A DNA stretch of 55,180 bases, taken from positions 1-55,180 of the forward strand of contig CAXYYA010000024.1 in NCBI GenBank assembly GCA_964293155.1, written 5' to 3'. Numbering within the stretch: position 1 is the stretch's first letter; the number at the start of each line of letters is the position of its first letter. The position numbers and the translations under genes are program-made. The notes under the pieces are model-generated. The model saw nothing but the letters and a program-made list of their open reading frames with translations. It made no database searches and was not told the origin of the DNA. This DNA comes from JAQVEB01 sp028698105 (GTDB lineage: Bacteria > Bacteroidota > Bacteroidia > Bacteroidales > Dysgonomonadaceae). This document shows, piece after piece, positions 16,124 to 24,711 of this stretch.

Positions 16124-16834
16124 ATGGAAGAAAAATTAAAATTATTTTTATGCGAAGATGATGAGAATCTTGGCATGTTGCTCAGAGAATATCTCCAGGC
16201 AAAAGGATTTGATACCGATCTGTTTCCCGACGGAGAAGCCGGTTTCAAGGGTTTTGTGAAGACCAAATACGATCTGTGTATCGTGGACGTAATGATGCCT
16301 AAAAAAGACGGCATAGCACTGGTGAAAGAAATCAGAACCATCAACACGGAAATTCCCGTTATCTTTCTGACAGCAAAAAATATGAAAGACGACGTGCTGG
16401 AAGGTTTTAAAGCCGGCGCCGATGACTACATCACCAAACCGTTCAGCATGGAGGAACTGGTGCTTCGCATTGAGGCCATCATCCGTCGTGTGAAAGGAAA
16501 GAAGACAAAAGAACAGCAAGTGTACAAATTCGGAAACATGACTTTCGATACACAAAAGCAAATTCTTTTCATTGGCGACGAACAAACCAAACTCACGACC
16601 AAAGAATCGGAACTTCTGACCCTTCTTTGCGCACACGCAAACGATATTCTGGAACGCAACCACGCCCTGAAACAGATTTGGGAAGAAGACACTTACTTCA
16701 ATGCCCGCAGTATGGACGTGTATATCACCAAGCTGCGCAAACTGTTGAAAGCAGAACCCGATATTGAGATCATCAACATTCACGGTAAAGGATACAAACT
16801 GATTGTTCCAACCGAGGATGAATCTGCCGAATAA
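16124..16834 (+). CDS. rprY: OmpR-family response regulator, RprY-like
   Basis: 236 residues: a receiver domain (about 5-120) with phospho-accepting Asp55 in CIVDVMMP, the acidic pair near residues 13-14, and Lys in ITKPFSMEELV. A winged-helix DNA-binding domain (about 135-230) ends in HGKGYKLIVP. Coupled to the kinase gene with a one-base gap, and followed by an intrinsic terminator (16857-16884). Related RprY proteins control stress, redox or outer-membrane genes in Bacteroidetes, so a regulon of envelope genes is plausible; targets are unknown here. Confidence 0.9.
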   Translation: MEEKLKLFLCEDDENLGMLLREYLQAKGFDTDLFPDGEAGFKGFVKTKYDLCIVDVMMPKKDGIALVKEIRTINTEIPVIFLTAKNMKDDVLEGFKAGADDYITKPFSMEELVLRIEAIIRRVKGKKTKEQQVYKFGNMTFDTQKQILFIGDEQTKLTTKESELLTLLCAHANDILERNHALKQIWEEDTYFNARSMDVYITKLRKLLKAEPDIEIINIHGKGYKLIVPTEDESAE

Positions 16835-16856
16835 CAGCAGCCGGTAATAAAACAGT

Positions 16857-16884
16857 AAAAGCCGCCCGAAAAGGCGGCTTTTTT
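16857..16884. terminator. Intrinsic terminator, bidirectional
   Basis: Stem GCCGCC (16861-16866) with GGCGGC (16873-16878), extended by A and T runs on either side. It can end both the RprX/RprY operon on the plus strand and the DUF349 gene on the minus strand. Confidence 0.9.
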
Positions 16885-16912
16885 ATTGGTTTTCAGCGAA
16901 TTGTCTGGAGCA

Positions 16913-19003
16913 TTACAGTTCCTTGTCTATCGCTTCTATTTTCTTTACGATCAACTCCATATCGGCTTTCAGCTTCTTCACTTTTGAATTCATGTCATCC
17001 ACAAGGCTGTTGCCTTTTTTGGAAGAAACCGATAAAAACCCGATGTTATTTTCGTAGGTCTGTAATTCGCTTTTCATGCGTTCGTACTGGCGCATGAGCC
17101 GGTCGCGTTCGTGTAGAATCTGTCCGCGGGCATTGTCCGATCTTGCCATGTCGGATAAATTGCTTTTAAAATTTTCCAGTTTCCGGTCGGCTTTATCTAT
17201 ATTCAGCCGGCTGAATTGTGCGTCGGTAGCATCGTAGAAATCTTTATAAGCTTTATCTTTCTGTTTAAAAGGCACATAACCTATTTCGTGCCACTCGTTC
17301 ATGAGTTCTTTGAGCAGTGGCAAAGCTTCCTCAACCGGCAACGCAGGATCAATGTTGTTTATTTTATCCACAACTTCTTTTTTAGCCTCAAGGTTCTTCA
17401 ACTCGTCACCGAATTTCGATGAAGTATGCAATTTTTTCTGTTCAAAAAAATGGTCGCACGCCGATATAAAGCGTTGCCACGTACTGTCCACATACTTGCG
17501 GGGAATTAAACCGATTTGCTTCCACTCTTTCTGAATGGCGATCATATCCTGCGTGGTTTTGCGCCAATCTGTGCTGTCTTTCATTGCTTCGGCGCGTTGG
17601 CACAGTTCGAGTTTCTTCTTCAGGTTTTCATCCATATCCTCACGGATTGATTTGTAGTAATCGTTCTTTCTCCTGAAAAATTCGTCGCAGGCTGTACGGT
17701 AACGTTCATAGATTTTCGAATTCCATTTCCGGGGAACGTAGCCTATTTTGCGCCATTCGGCCTGAATGTCGAGCACTTCTTTTACCTTATTCCGCCAGTC
17801 GTTAACCGTTTCAATCTTCTCGTAATCAATAGCTTCCAGCTTTTCGCACAACGCCGTTTTTTTATCGAGGTTCTCGGTTTCCTTTCCTTTAAGTTCCTCG
17901 AAATGCGATTGATATTTTTTATTTATCAACGTTGAAGCTTCTTTGAAACGCAACCAGATGGTTTCTCTATCTTTTCTGGCCACAGGCCCTATTTCACGCC
18001 ATTGCTGGTGCAGGTTTTGCAGTTGGTGGAAGGCAGATACCACATCGGGTTCTTCGTCCAGCCGCTCCGCTGCTTCACACAGCTCGGTTTTAAGTTCGTA
18101 GTTCTTTTTGAAATCGTATTCACGAAACTCGTTGTTTATGCGCACCAAATCGTAAAATTTCTCCACATAAATCTGATACGATTTCCAAAGCTCATTGGCT
18201 TTAGCCTGAGGAATGAGTTTAATGTCGTTCCATTGCTGCTGCAAGGCTTTAAACTCCTGGTATATTTTATTGAAATCTTCCTGGCTTTGGTTCTCCGTAA
18301 GCACTTTTATCTGATCAATGATGTTCAGTTTACGAATAACGTTCGCTTCCTTCTCAGCTTGCTCTTTTGCTAAAATTTCCGCCCTTTTCTCTTTTATTTT
18401 CTGGAGCAGGTCTTTGCCTTCAGCATACAATTCCGATTCATCGGCAACAAAATCAATGGATTCGCCGCCTTCTTCCAGAAATTTATTTTTCTGACGTTCT
18501 ATTTCGTTTCTGAGTGAACGATAAAATTGATTTTTAAGTTCTTCCACATCTTTGCGTTGCAGTTCAGCCGATTGAGCCAATGCACGGAGCCTGGGAACAA
18601 GTTCTTCTATCGGCGGTAACTCACCCGAAGAATCATCGTCCTCAGTGTTTTCGTCCTGGTCATCAGTATCCGACTCCTCTTCCTCCTGTTCCATATCCAG
18701 ATCATAATCAATTTCACCGGATTCATGCACTTCTTCTTCAGTTACGGGTTCGTCCTCTGTTGCGGGTTCGTCTTCGGCCACAGGTTCTTTCTCAACCGCA
18801 GGTTCTTCTTTTTGAGGCTCTTCTTCCGCCACGCTTTCTTCGATCTTAGATTCTACGGCCTCCGCCTCTTCGGTTTTGTCGGGAGTGGGCGTTTCATCTA
18901 ATGTTTTTTCATCCGCGTGCACTGTTTCGGGAGTTTCAGGAGTTGCATTATCGCCGTTTTCAACGGGAAGCTTGTCATTTTCTAACTTATCATTCATGTT
19001 CAT
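16913..19003 (-). CDS. DUF349-repeat protein
   Basis: 696 residues. The first about 130 are extremely acidic (Glu/Asp/Pro/Thr-rich, low complexity). The rest is built of repeated helical DUF349 units, each about 70 residues, with the recurring pattern W-x-x-I-G-x-V/I-P-R-K and long coiled helices; at least five copies can be seen (QQWREIGPV, AEWRKIGYV, KEWKQIGLI, NEWHEIGYV and one divergent). A last coiled coil ends at about 690. The protein is cytoplasmic, with no membrane segment. Function is unknown in the family. The acidic head and coiled repeats suggest a scaffold or nucleic-acid-mimicking protein, but that is speculation. Confidence 0.85.
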   Translation of the reverse strand: MNMNDKLENDKLPVENGDNATPETPETVHADEKTLDETPTPDKTEEAEAVESKIEESVAEEEPQKEEPAVEKEPVAEDEPATEDEPVTEEEVHESGEIDYDLDMEQEEEESDTDDQDENTEDDDSSGELPPIEELVPRLRALAQSAELQRKDVEELKNQFYRSLRNEIERQKNKFLEEGGESIDFVADESELYAEGKDLLQKIKEKRAEILAKEQAEKEANVIRKLNIIDQIKVLTENQSQEDFNKIYQEFKALQQQWNDIKLIPQAKANELWKSYQIYVEKFYDLVRINNEFREYDFKKNYELKTELCEAAERLDEEPDVVSAFHQLQNLHQQWREIGPVARKDRETIWLRFKEASTLINKKYQSHFEELKGKETENLDKKTALCEKLEAIDYEKIETVNDWRNKVKEVLDIQAEWRKIGYVPRKWNSKIYERYRTACDEFFRRKNDYYKSIREDMDENLKKKLELCQRAEAMKDSTDWRKTTQDMIAIQKEWKQIGLIPRKYVDSTWQRFISACDHFFEQKKLHTSSKFGDELKNLEAKKEVVDKINNIDPALPVEEALPLLKELMNEWHEIGYVPFKQKDKAYKDFYDATDAQFSRLNIDKADRKLENFKSNLSDMARSDNARGQILHERDRLMRQYERMKSELQTYENNIGFLSVSSKKGNSLVDDMNSKVKKLKADMELIVKKIEAIDKEL

Positions 19004-19211
19004 TCGGTTTTTTCCTTCTTGTTGTTACAAATCCATGTAATCGGAAATGTCGGTTTTCATAAATTGGTTGCTGTAAACAATCTATGCTGAATCTACTATA
19101 TTCTACACAAAATAACAAATTATTTTCCGTATTTCAGCATTTTTTAAGGATTTTATTTGATGATGCGTTTAAAAGTAGTGCGCGATTGGGTTCGCGTACG
19201 GCATTAATGTG

Positions 19212-19219
19212 TATATTTG
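19212..19219 (+). promoter_or_regulatory. Promoter -7 box
   Basis: TATATTTG, 53 bases before the start at 19273. A TTG at 19186-19188 is 23 bp upstream, slightly longer than the usual 19-21 spacing. Confidence 0.5.
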
Positions 19220-19272
19220 TGGAAGTGTTTTAACTGTTTTACCCTACAATCTGAAATTTAAATTTTTTAATT

Positions 19273-19725
19273 ATGAACGAATTATTGATAAAATACGGAA
19301 TATCGGGCAGGTTAAAGGTTTTTGCGATAATAGCGGCGGTTTATTTTTTCGCTATCTCGGCCGGATTAGGCATTTATCAGGCTTTGCAACACAAGTTCGA
19401 TTTCTTTTTCTACGTTGGCGCTGCCGGCGCTTTGCTTGCCTTGCTGCTCATTCTCACCGTAACGGTATGGCAAACGGACATGATCATTTTATTGAATAAC
19501 GAAGGTTTTCGTTTGGATTTACCCGCGCAAAAGGTAAAAGGAACAATTTTTTGGGAGAATGTAACGCACGTGGGCATCGGATTGAGCTATCTTACCATAC
19601 AAACCAACGCCAACAAAAACTATAAAATTGACTTGGAAAACCTGAAATATAAAGATTTACGGGATATAAAGACTAAGTTGATCGAAATTTGCGAAGCAAA
19701 GAAAATTCCGTATAATAATGTTTAA
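19273..19725 (+). CDS. Small inner-membrane protein with PH-like tail, unknown function
   Basis: 150 residues with two membrane helices (about 13-33 and 43-64). A cytoplasmic C-terminal half follows (about 70-150) whose beta-strand pattern (GFRLDLPAQ, KGTIFWENVTHVGIG, LTIQTN) resembles membrane-attached PH-like (STM3941-type) domains. Start from the ATG 53 bases after a good -7 box. It stands alone and converges on the Der gene. Function not known. Confidence 0.7.
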   Translation: MNELLIKYGISGRLKVFAIIAAVYFFAISAGLGIYQALQHKFDFFFYVGAAGALLALLLILTVTVWQTDMIILLNNEGFRLDLPAQKVKGTIFWENVTHVGIGLSYLTIQTNANKNYKIDLENLKYKDLRDIKTKLIEICEAKKIPYNNV

Positions 19726-19760
19726 CGGAACACTTAATTTTCAAGTCGGTTGCACAGAAA

Positions 19761-19788
19761 AAGCGAGCTAAAACTCGCTTCCTCCGAT
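19761..19788 (-). terminator. Terminator between the small membrane protein gene and der
   Basis: Stem AAGCGAG (19761-19767) with CTCGCTT (19774-19780) around a six-base loop. On the minus strand the stem runs into a T tract, so it mainly serves der. Confidence 0.7.
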
Positions 19789-19789
19789 T

Positions 19790-21103
19790 TTATTTCTCTC
19801 TGAAGAACACGTTGATGTGTGTTCCTTTAAAATCCCAATTCTCGCGCATACGGTTTTCGATAAACCGCCGGTAAGGCTCTTTAACCCATTGCGGCAGGTT
19901 GCAGAAAAACACAAAACTCGGCACGCTGGTATTGGGCAATTGTGTAACGTATTTTATTTTATTGTATTTGCCTATGTTGGCCGGGGGCGACGTTTTTTCG
20001 ATGATGGGGAGCATCACGTCGTTGAGTTTGCGCGTGGGTATTCTTTTCTTTTTGTTTTGATAAACCTCTTTGGCTACATCCATCACTTTGAGGATGCGCT
20101 GCTTGGTGAGCGCAGAACCGAAAATGATCGGGAAATCGGTAAACGGAGCGAAACGATTCCGAATGGCATTTTCGAAAAATTTAATGGAATTGCTGTCTTT
20201 ATTCTCTACCAAATCCCACTTGTTTACGAAAACAACTAAACCGTTCCGGTTTTTCTGGATGAGTGAAAAAATATTCAGATCCTGGCTTTCGATACCGCGC
20301 GTAGCGTCAATCATCAGGATGCTCACATCGGCATTCTCAATCACGCGAATGGAGCGGATCACGGAAAAATATTCAAGGTCTTCGGTTACTTTCCCTTTTT
20401 TGCGAATCCCTGCCGTATCAATTAGGTAAAAATCCATGCCGAACTTGTTGTATCGGGTGTGAATGCAGTCGCGTGTGGTACCCGCAATATCGGTAACGAT
20501 GTTTCGTTCTTCACCTATCAACGCGTTTACCATAGACGATTTCCCTGCGTTGGGACGGCCAACTACGGCAAACTTGGGAATATCGGCCAACTGGTCTTCT
20601 TCGTTCTCCTTGGAGAATAACGTGAGAATATGATCGAGCAGGTCGCCGGTGCCCGAACCGTTTATGGCCGAAACGTTGTACGGATCGCCTAAACCCAGCG
20701 CGTAAAACTCGGCCGATTGGTGTCCGATGTCAAAATTATCGGCTTTATTGGAAACCACCACCACCGGTTTATCGGATTGGCGCAGCATTTGTGCTACCGA
20801 GGTATCCAAGTCGGTAAGGCCGTTCATAACATCAACCACGAACAAGATGACATCGGCTTCTTCAATGGCCACGCGCACCTGTTTGTTTATCTCGTCCTCC
20901 ATCACATCGTCGGAGTTGATCACCCACCCTCCGGTATCAACCAGTGAAAATTCTTTGCCCGTCCAATACACTTTGCCGTACTGACGGTCGCGCGTGGTGC
21001 CCGATGTTTCCGAAACAATGGCCTGACGGCTCTGTGTCAAGCGGTTGAATAAAGTGGATTTTCCCACATTGGGACGTCCTACTATGGCTACTAAGTTTTG
21101 CAT
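19790..21103 (-). CDS. der: Ribosome-associated GTPase Der (EngA)
   Basis: Essential double GTPase needed for 50S subunit assembly, cytoplasmic. 437 residues from the ATG at 21103; a Met five codons earlier is possible but not needed. Two G domains: the first with GRPNVGKS and DTGG (about 9-16 and 54-57), the second with GRPNAGKS, DTAG and NKWD. A KH-like RNA-binding domain ends the chain (about 350-437). It follows era on the same strand after 91 bases without a terminator, so they are probably co-transcribed, as often in Bacteroidetes. Confidence 0.96.
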   Translation of the reverse strand: MQNLVAIVGRPNVGKSTLFNRLTQSRQAIVSETSGTTRDRQYGKVYWTGKEFSLVDTGGWVINSDDVMEDEINKQVRVAIEEADVILFVVDVMNGLTDLDTSVAQMLRQSDKPVVVVSNKADNFDIGHQSAEFYALGLGDPYNVSAINGSGTGDLLDHILTLFSKENEEDQLADIPKFAVVGRPNAGKSSMVNALIGEERNIVTDIAGTTRDCIHTRYNKFGMDFYLIDTAGIRKKGKVTEDLEYFSVIRSIRVIENADVSILMIDATRGIESQDLNIFSLIQKNRNGLVVFVNKWDLVENKDSNSIKFFENAIRNRFAPFTDFPIIFGSALTKQRILKVMDVAKEVYQNKKKRIPTRKLNDVMLPIIEKTSPPANIGKYNKIKYVTQLPNTSVPSFVFFCNLPQWVKEPYRRFIENRMRENWDFKGTHINVFFREK

Positions 21104-21194
21104 ATTTTTTGAGACCATTAGATAAAAGACTGTTAGACCTTTAGCTAATGAGTTTGATTTTTTATTCGTAATTCGTAATTAAAAATTGGGAATT

Positions 21195-22085
21195 CTACTC
21201 GAGCTTGTACCCGAATGTTTTGAGCATATTATCGCGATTGCGCCAGTCTTTTTCTACTTTCACGTAGAGCTGCAGATAAACTTTCTTCTCGAAAAAGCGC
21301 TCGATATCTTTTCGCGCCATTGTACCGAGTTTTTTCAGCGACTCTCCTTTATGCCCGATAACGATCCCCTTTTGCGTATCGCGCTCCACTAAAATCAAGG
21401 CGCGAATGCGGATAATACCGGTTTCTTCCTTAAATTCTTCCACTACAACCTCAATGGCATACGGCACTTCCTTCTGATATAGCAACAACGCTTTCTCGCG
21501 GATGATTTCCGTTACAAAAAAACGTGCGGGTTTGTCTGTCAGCGCATCTTTTTCAAAATACGGCGGCGACTCAGGAATCAGTTCCAACACGCGTTTCTGC
21601 ACTATATCCACTCCAAAGTTATTGCTTGCTGAAATGGGATATATTTCTGCCTTCGGCAACAACGCACTCCACTGTTCCACCATCTTTTCGAGCTCAGCCT
21701 GCGAAGTTAAATCCACTTTGTTGATAAGAAGCAAAACAGGTAAATCCAACTGTTGCACTTTTGTGAGGAAATGGTCGTTCTTGTCTATTTTCTCCACCAC
21801 ATCCGTAACGTAGAGCAGCACATCGGCATCCTGCAAAGCCGACAGCGAAAAATTCAGCATCTGTTCCTGCAGCTTGTAATTGGGCCGTAACACACCCGGC
21901 GTATCGGAATACACCACCTGATATTCAGGCGTGTTCACAATGCCGATGATGCGGTGACGCGTGGTTTGCGCCTTGGCGGTAATAATAGACAATTTTTCGC
22001 CTACCAGACGGTTCATTAACGTGGATTTTCCTACGTTGGGATTTCCAACGATGTTTACGAAACCTGAACGGTGATTTTGTTGCAT
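21195..22085 (-). CDS. era: GTPase Era
   Basis: 296 residues: G domain (about 8-170) with GNPNVGKS (14-21), the switch region around TTRHR, DTPG and NKVD, followed by a C-terminal KH domain (about 200-290) with the GHKGESLKKLG segment that binds the 3' end of 16S rRNA. Role in the family: 30S maturation and coupling to growth. It has its own promoter box at 22146-22139, although in related genomes it follows fabH; here a plus-strand DUF2892 gene and a terminator separate them. Confidence 0.96.
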   Translation of the reverse strand: MQQNHRSGFVNIVGNPNVGKSTLMNRLVGEKLSIITAKAQTTRHRIIGIVNTPEYQVVYSDTPGVLRPNYKLQEQMLNFSLSALQDADVLLYVTDVVEKIDKNDHFLTKVQQLDLPVLLLINKVDLTSQAELEKMVEQWSALLPKAEIYPISASNNFGVDIVQKRVLELIPESPPYFEKDALTDKPARFFVTEIIREKALLLYQKEVPYAIEVVVEEFKEETGIIRIRALILVERDTQKGIVIGHKGESLKKLGTMARKDIERFFEKKVYLQLYVKVEKDWRNRDNMLKTFGYKLE

Positions 22086-22138
22086 AGTTTCCTTGCTAAA
22101 TTCTCTCTCCTAAAGAGAAAAAACTTTTATTGAGCTGC

Positions 22139-22146
22139 AAAGATAC
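22139..22146 (-). promoter_or_regulatory. Promoter -7 box of era-der
   Basis: TATCTTTG on the minus strand, 53 bases before the era start. A short hairpin of CTCT/AGAG type (about 22104-22118) lies in the leader. Confidence 0.6.
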
Positions 22147-22336
22147 GAAAAAAAGATGTCTTACGTAAGGAAACGGAAATCAAGATAAAAAATGCATTTT
22201 GCGGATGAGTTTTTTATAACCTATTAATTCAATAACGTAAATAATAGATTGTTAATCGAAAAAACAATATTTTAAATGAACAAAATAAGGGTTATGAAGT
22301 TTTATTATGAAAATAACTTTTAATAAATTCACGCGT

Positions 22337-22537
22337 ATGAAAAAGAATATGGGAAAAACGGATCGTGTAATCCGTACGATTTTGGCTATTTTGTTTCTTG
22401 TGTTGTATTTCACTCACACGGTTAGCGGAACTTTGGGTATAGTATTGCTTGTGCTGGCAGTGGTATTTTTGCTTACGAGCCTAATTTCTTTTTGTCCGCT
22501 TTTCACTTTGTTTGGGATCAAAACAACCGGGTCATAA
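22337..22537 (+). CDS. YgaP-like membrane protein (DUF2892)
   Basis: 66 residues from the ATG at 22337 (the frame is open back to 22307). It begins MKKNMGKTDRVIRTILA, the typical start of the DUF2892 inner-membrane family, with two helices (about 15-33 and 38-58) and the FCPLFTLFGI end. In other proteins this domain follows a rhodanese domain and is involved in sulfur handling; alone its role is unknown. It is inserted, on the opposite strand, in the usual fabH-era order. Confidence 0.8.
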   Translation: MKKNMGKTDRVIRTILAILFLVLYFTHTVSGTLGIVLLVLAVVFLLTSLISFCPLFTLFGIKTTGS

Positions 22538-22558
22538 ATTTATCCGAGGCATAAAAAC

Positions 22559-22587
22559 AAAAACGCACCGGATTACGGTGCGTTTTT
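22559..22587. terminator. Bidirectional intrinsic terminator
   Basis: A perfect 12-bp stem AAAAACGCACCG/CGGTGCGTTTTT around a five-base loop. It ends the DUF2892 gene on the plus strand and the fabH operon on the minus strand. Confidence 0.92.
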
Positions 22588-22624
22588 GTTTTTTACACGA
22601 ATACCTAAATCCGTAGTTTCTTAT

Positions 22625-23644
22625 TTACGATTTTTCGTTTTGCACTTTATCCCCATCGTACCCCCATTTCAGATACACGGCGCCCCACGTAAAACCTGCG
22701 CCAAAGGCGGTGAGGATAATGTTATCGCCTTTTTTCAGTTTCGGTTCCCATTCCCAGAGGCACAACGGGATAGTTCCCGCGCTGGTGTTCCCGTATTTCT
22801 GAATGTTGACCATCACTTTTTCGTAAGAAATACCGGTACGTTCAACCGTAGCATCAATGATGCGCAGGTTTGCCTGATGGGGCACCAGCCAATCTACATC
22901 GTCCTTCGTAAGGCCGTTATTTTGCATTATTTGAGCCGATACGTCGGCCATGTTGGTCACTGCATATTTGAATACGGTTTTGCCATCCTGATGAACGGTA
23001 TGTTCGTTTTTCTCCACCGTTTCGTGGGTAGCGGGATATTTGCTTCCTCCGGCTTTCATTTGCAGGGGGGCGTAGCCTACACCATCGGTGTGCAAAATGG
23101 CGTCCATTACCCCGATTTCTTCTTCGGTTGGTTCCATGAGAACAGCACCTACGGCGTCGCCGAAAAGCGGACAAGTATTGCGATCGGTATAATTGGTTAC
23201 GGACGACATTTTATCGCCTGCCACCAGAATCACTTTTTTGTACCGTCCGGTACGGATAAGCCCGTCGCAAACTTCCAACCCGAATATGAATCCCGAACAG
23301 GCAGCCTCCATATCGAAGCAAAACGCATTTTTAATGCCGTTTTCTTCCGCGACTATTGAAGCCGATGAAGGGAAAAAATGGTCGGGAGTAGTGGTTGCAA
23401 ACACCACGGCATCAATCTCTTCGGATTTTGTGCCGGTCTTTTTCAACAAATCTTTTACCGCCCGGGTACCCAAAACCGATACACCTTGCGCTTTGCCTTT
23501 CAGAATGCGACGCTCTTTTATTCCCACACGCGTGGTGATCCATTCGTCACTTGTATCTACCATGCGGCTTATTTCGTCGTTGGTGAGAACATAATCGGGA
23601 ACACTTGCCGAAATGCCGGTGATTGCTACTCGTATATCTTTCAT
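22625..23644 (-). CDS. fabH: 3-oxoacyl-[ACP] synthase III (FabH)
   Basis: 339 residues. Starts type II fatty-acid synthesis by condensing an acyl-CoA with malonyl-ACP, in the cytoplasm. Thiolase fold with catalytic Cys116 (EAACSGF), His256 (VPHQANLRI) and Asn286 (YGNTSAGT), all in place. It follows rpmF on the same strand in the conserved order DUF177-rpmF-fabH. A hairpin with T run lies between rpmF and fabH (23663-23699), so fabH may be partly uncoupled from rpmF. Confidence 0.96.
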   Translation of the reverse strand: MKDIRVAITGISASVPDYVLTNDEISRMVDTSDEWITTRVGIKERRILKGKAQGVSVLGTRAVKDLLKKTGTKSEEIDAVVFATTTPDHFFPSSASIVAEENGIKNAFCFDMEAACSGFIFGLEVCDGLIRTGRYKKVILVAGDKMSSVTNYTDRNTCPLFGDAVGAVLMEPTEEEIGVMDAILHTDGVGYAPLQMKAGGSKYPATHETVEKNEHTVHQDGKTVFKYAVTNMADVSAQIMQNNGLTKDDVDWLVPHQANLRIIDATVERTGISYEKVMVNIQKYGNTSAGTIPLCLWEWEPKLKKGDNIILTAFGAGFTWGAVYLKWGYDGDKVQNEKS

Positions 23645-23662
23645 AATTACGCTGTTTATAAG

Positions 23663-23699
23663 AAAAAAGCCCCAGAAAACACGTGTGTTTTTCCAGGGT
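23663..23699 (-). terminator. Terminator-like hairpin between rpmF and fabH
   Basis: On the minus strand CCCTGGAAAAACAC pairs with GTGTTTTCTGGGG, and a T6 run follows (23668-23663). It ends 19 bases before the fabH start codon. It could act as a partial terminator that sets the ratio of L32 to FabH. Confidence 0.6.
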
Positions 23700-23728
23700 T
23701 TACCATTCGGTGGTTATAACAAAATTGT

Positions 23729-23914
23729 TTAAACGGCTGTTTCTTTTTCGATAGCCAATTTTCCTCTGTAGTAGCCACATTCGCCACATACGGTATGATA
23801 AATATGCCATGCACCGCAATTGGGGCAAACTGCCATGGTGGGCATTTTTGCGTGATCGTGCGAACGTCTTTTCCCTTGTCTTGATTTGGATTGTCTTGTC
23901 CTTGGATGTGCCAT
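23729..23914 (-). CDS. rpmF: 50S ribosomal protein L32
   Basis: 61 residues of the large ribosomal subunit protein L32. Basic N-terminus MAHPRTRQSKSRQGKRRSH followed by a zinc ribbon CPNCGAWH...CGECGYYRG with four cysteines, the C+ (zinc-binding) form. It stands between DUF177 and fabH on the same strand, 71 bases after DUF177, the classical operon. Confidence 0.97.
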   Translation of the reverse strand: MAHPRTRQSKSRQGKRRSHDHAKMPTMAVCPNCGAWHIYHTVCGECGYYRGKLAIEKETAV

Positions 23915-23985
23915 GTTTTATAATTGTTTTTAATTTGATTATTTGTAATGTATTTATCTTTCTTTATAGTCGCTTTGATTGCCGA

Positions 23986-24582
23986 TTAATTGTCTTCGAG
24001 ATTCAATCCTTTGAGGGCATCCCAGCGGGGATCGGTGGTTTCGGTTTTGCTGTTGTCGTCTTCCACAAAATCAATATCGCCATCATCATCGAAATCATCC
24101 ATTTCATCCCCATCTTCATCATCGGCGCTTACGGCCCGGTGTTTTTGAAGTTTCTTGGACATGGTCCGGTTGCACTTACCGGGCTCATGCGCGTGTTTTA
24201 TGGGGATATTCAACGCGATAAATTCGTATAAAAACCAGGCGATATTAATTTCACCTTCGTCTTCGGGAATGACAATGATCTCGTCGCTCTCTTCCGAATA
24301 TTCTTTACCGAGTTTCACGATAAGGTGATTCTGCGAATCTATTTCCTGATCCATATCGTCCAGACAACGATCACACGGAACCTGAACCATACCTTTAAGA
24401 TCGAAATTAAACTCGAAGGACGATGAAAGCTTTCTCACCGTTAATTCCACCTTTACGTTGCCTTTTTTTACCTCATCGCCGTCAATGTCTTCAAAAAACT
24501 TCCTGTCCAACTCATAAGAATACGAATGGACGCCCGCCGAAAGGTTTTTAAGGGATATGTTGTATAAGCTGAATTTTGCCAC
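23986..24582 (-). CDS. DUF177 (YceD-family) protein
   Basis: 198 residues from the GTG at 24582. The ATG at 24612 is rejected because a TATCTTTG box (24617-24610) overlaps it; from the GTG the protein starts with MAKFSLYNISLKNL, the expected N-terminus of the family. The conserved VPCDRCLDDMDQEI segment with CxxC lies at about residues 101-114, and the C-terminus is very acidic (DDEDGDEMDDFDDDGDIDF). YceD proteins are needed for 23S rRNA accumulation or processing in some bacteria and plants and are coupled to L32; that role is carried over from the family. Confidence 0.85.
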   Translation of the reverse strand: MAKFSLYNISLKNLSAGVHSYSYELDRKFFEDIDGDEVKKGNVKVELTVRKLSSSFEFNFDLKGMVQVPCDRCLDDMDQEIDSQNHLIVKLGKEYSEESDEIIVIPEDEGEINIAWFLYEFIALNIPIKHAHEPGKCNRTMSKKLQKHRAVSADDEDGDEMDDFDDDGDIDFVEDDNSKTETTDPRWDALKGLNLEDN

Positions 24583-24609
24583 AGTTGTCCTCAAAAATAA
24601 AAGCGGTTG

Positions 24610-24617
24610 CAAAGATA
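24610..24617 (-). promoter_or_regulatory. Promoter -7 box of the DUF177-rpmF-fabH operon
   Basis: TATCTTTG on the minus strand, 27 bases before the GTG start at 24582. It overlaps the upstream ATG at 24612, which excludes that ATG as the start. Confidence 0.65.
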
Positions 24618-24711
24618 ATAAATTTTTCTTTACAACGCTTTTATTTCGTGTTTTTTATTTATACAGCGCTAAAGCGGGGATTTTCTATCTCCTTATTCTG
24701 TTCTCCGGCTG

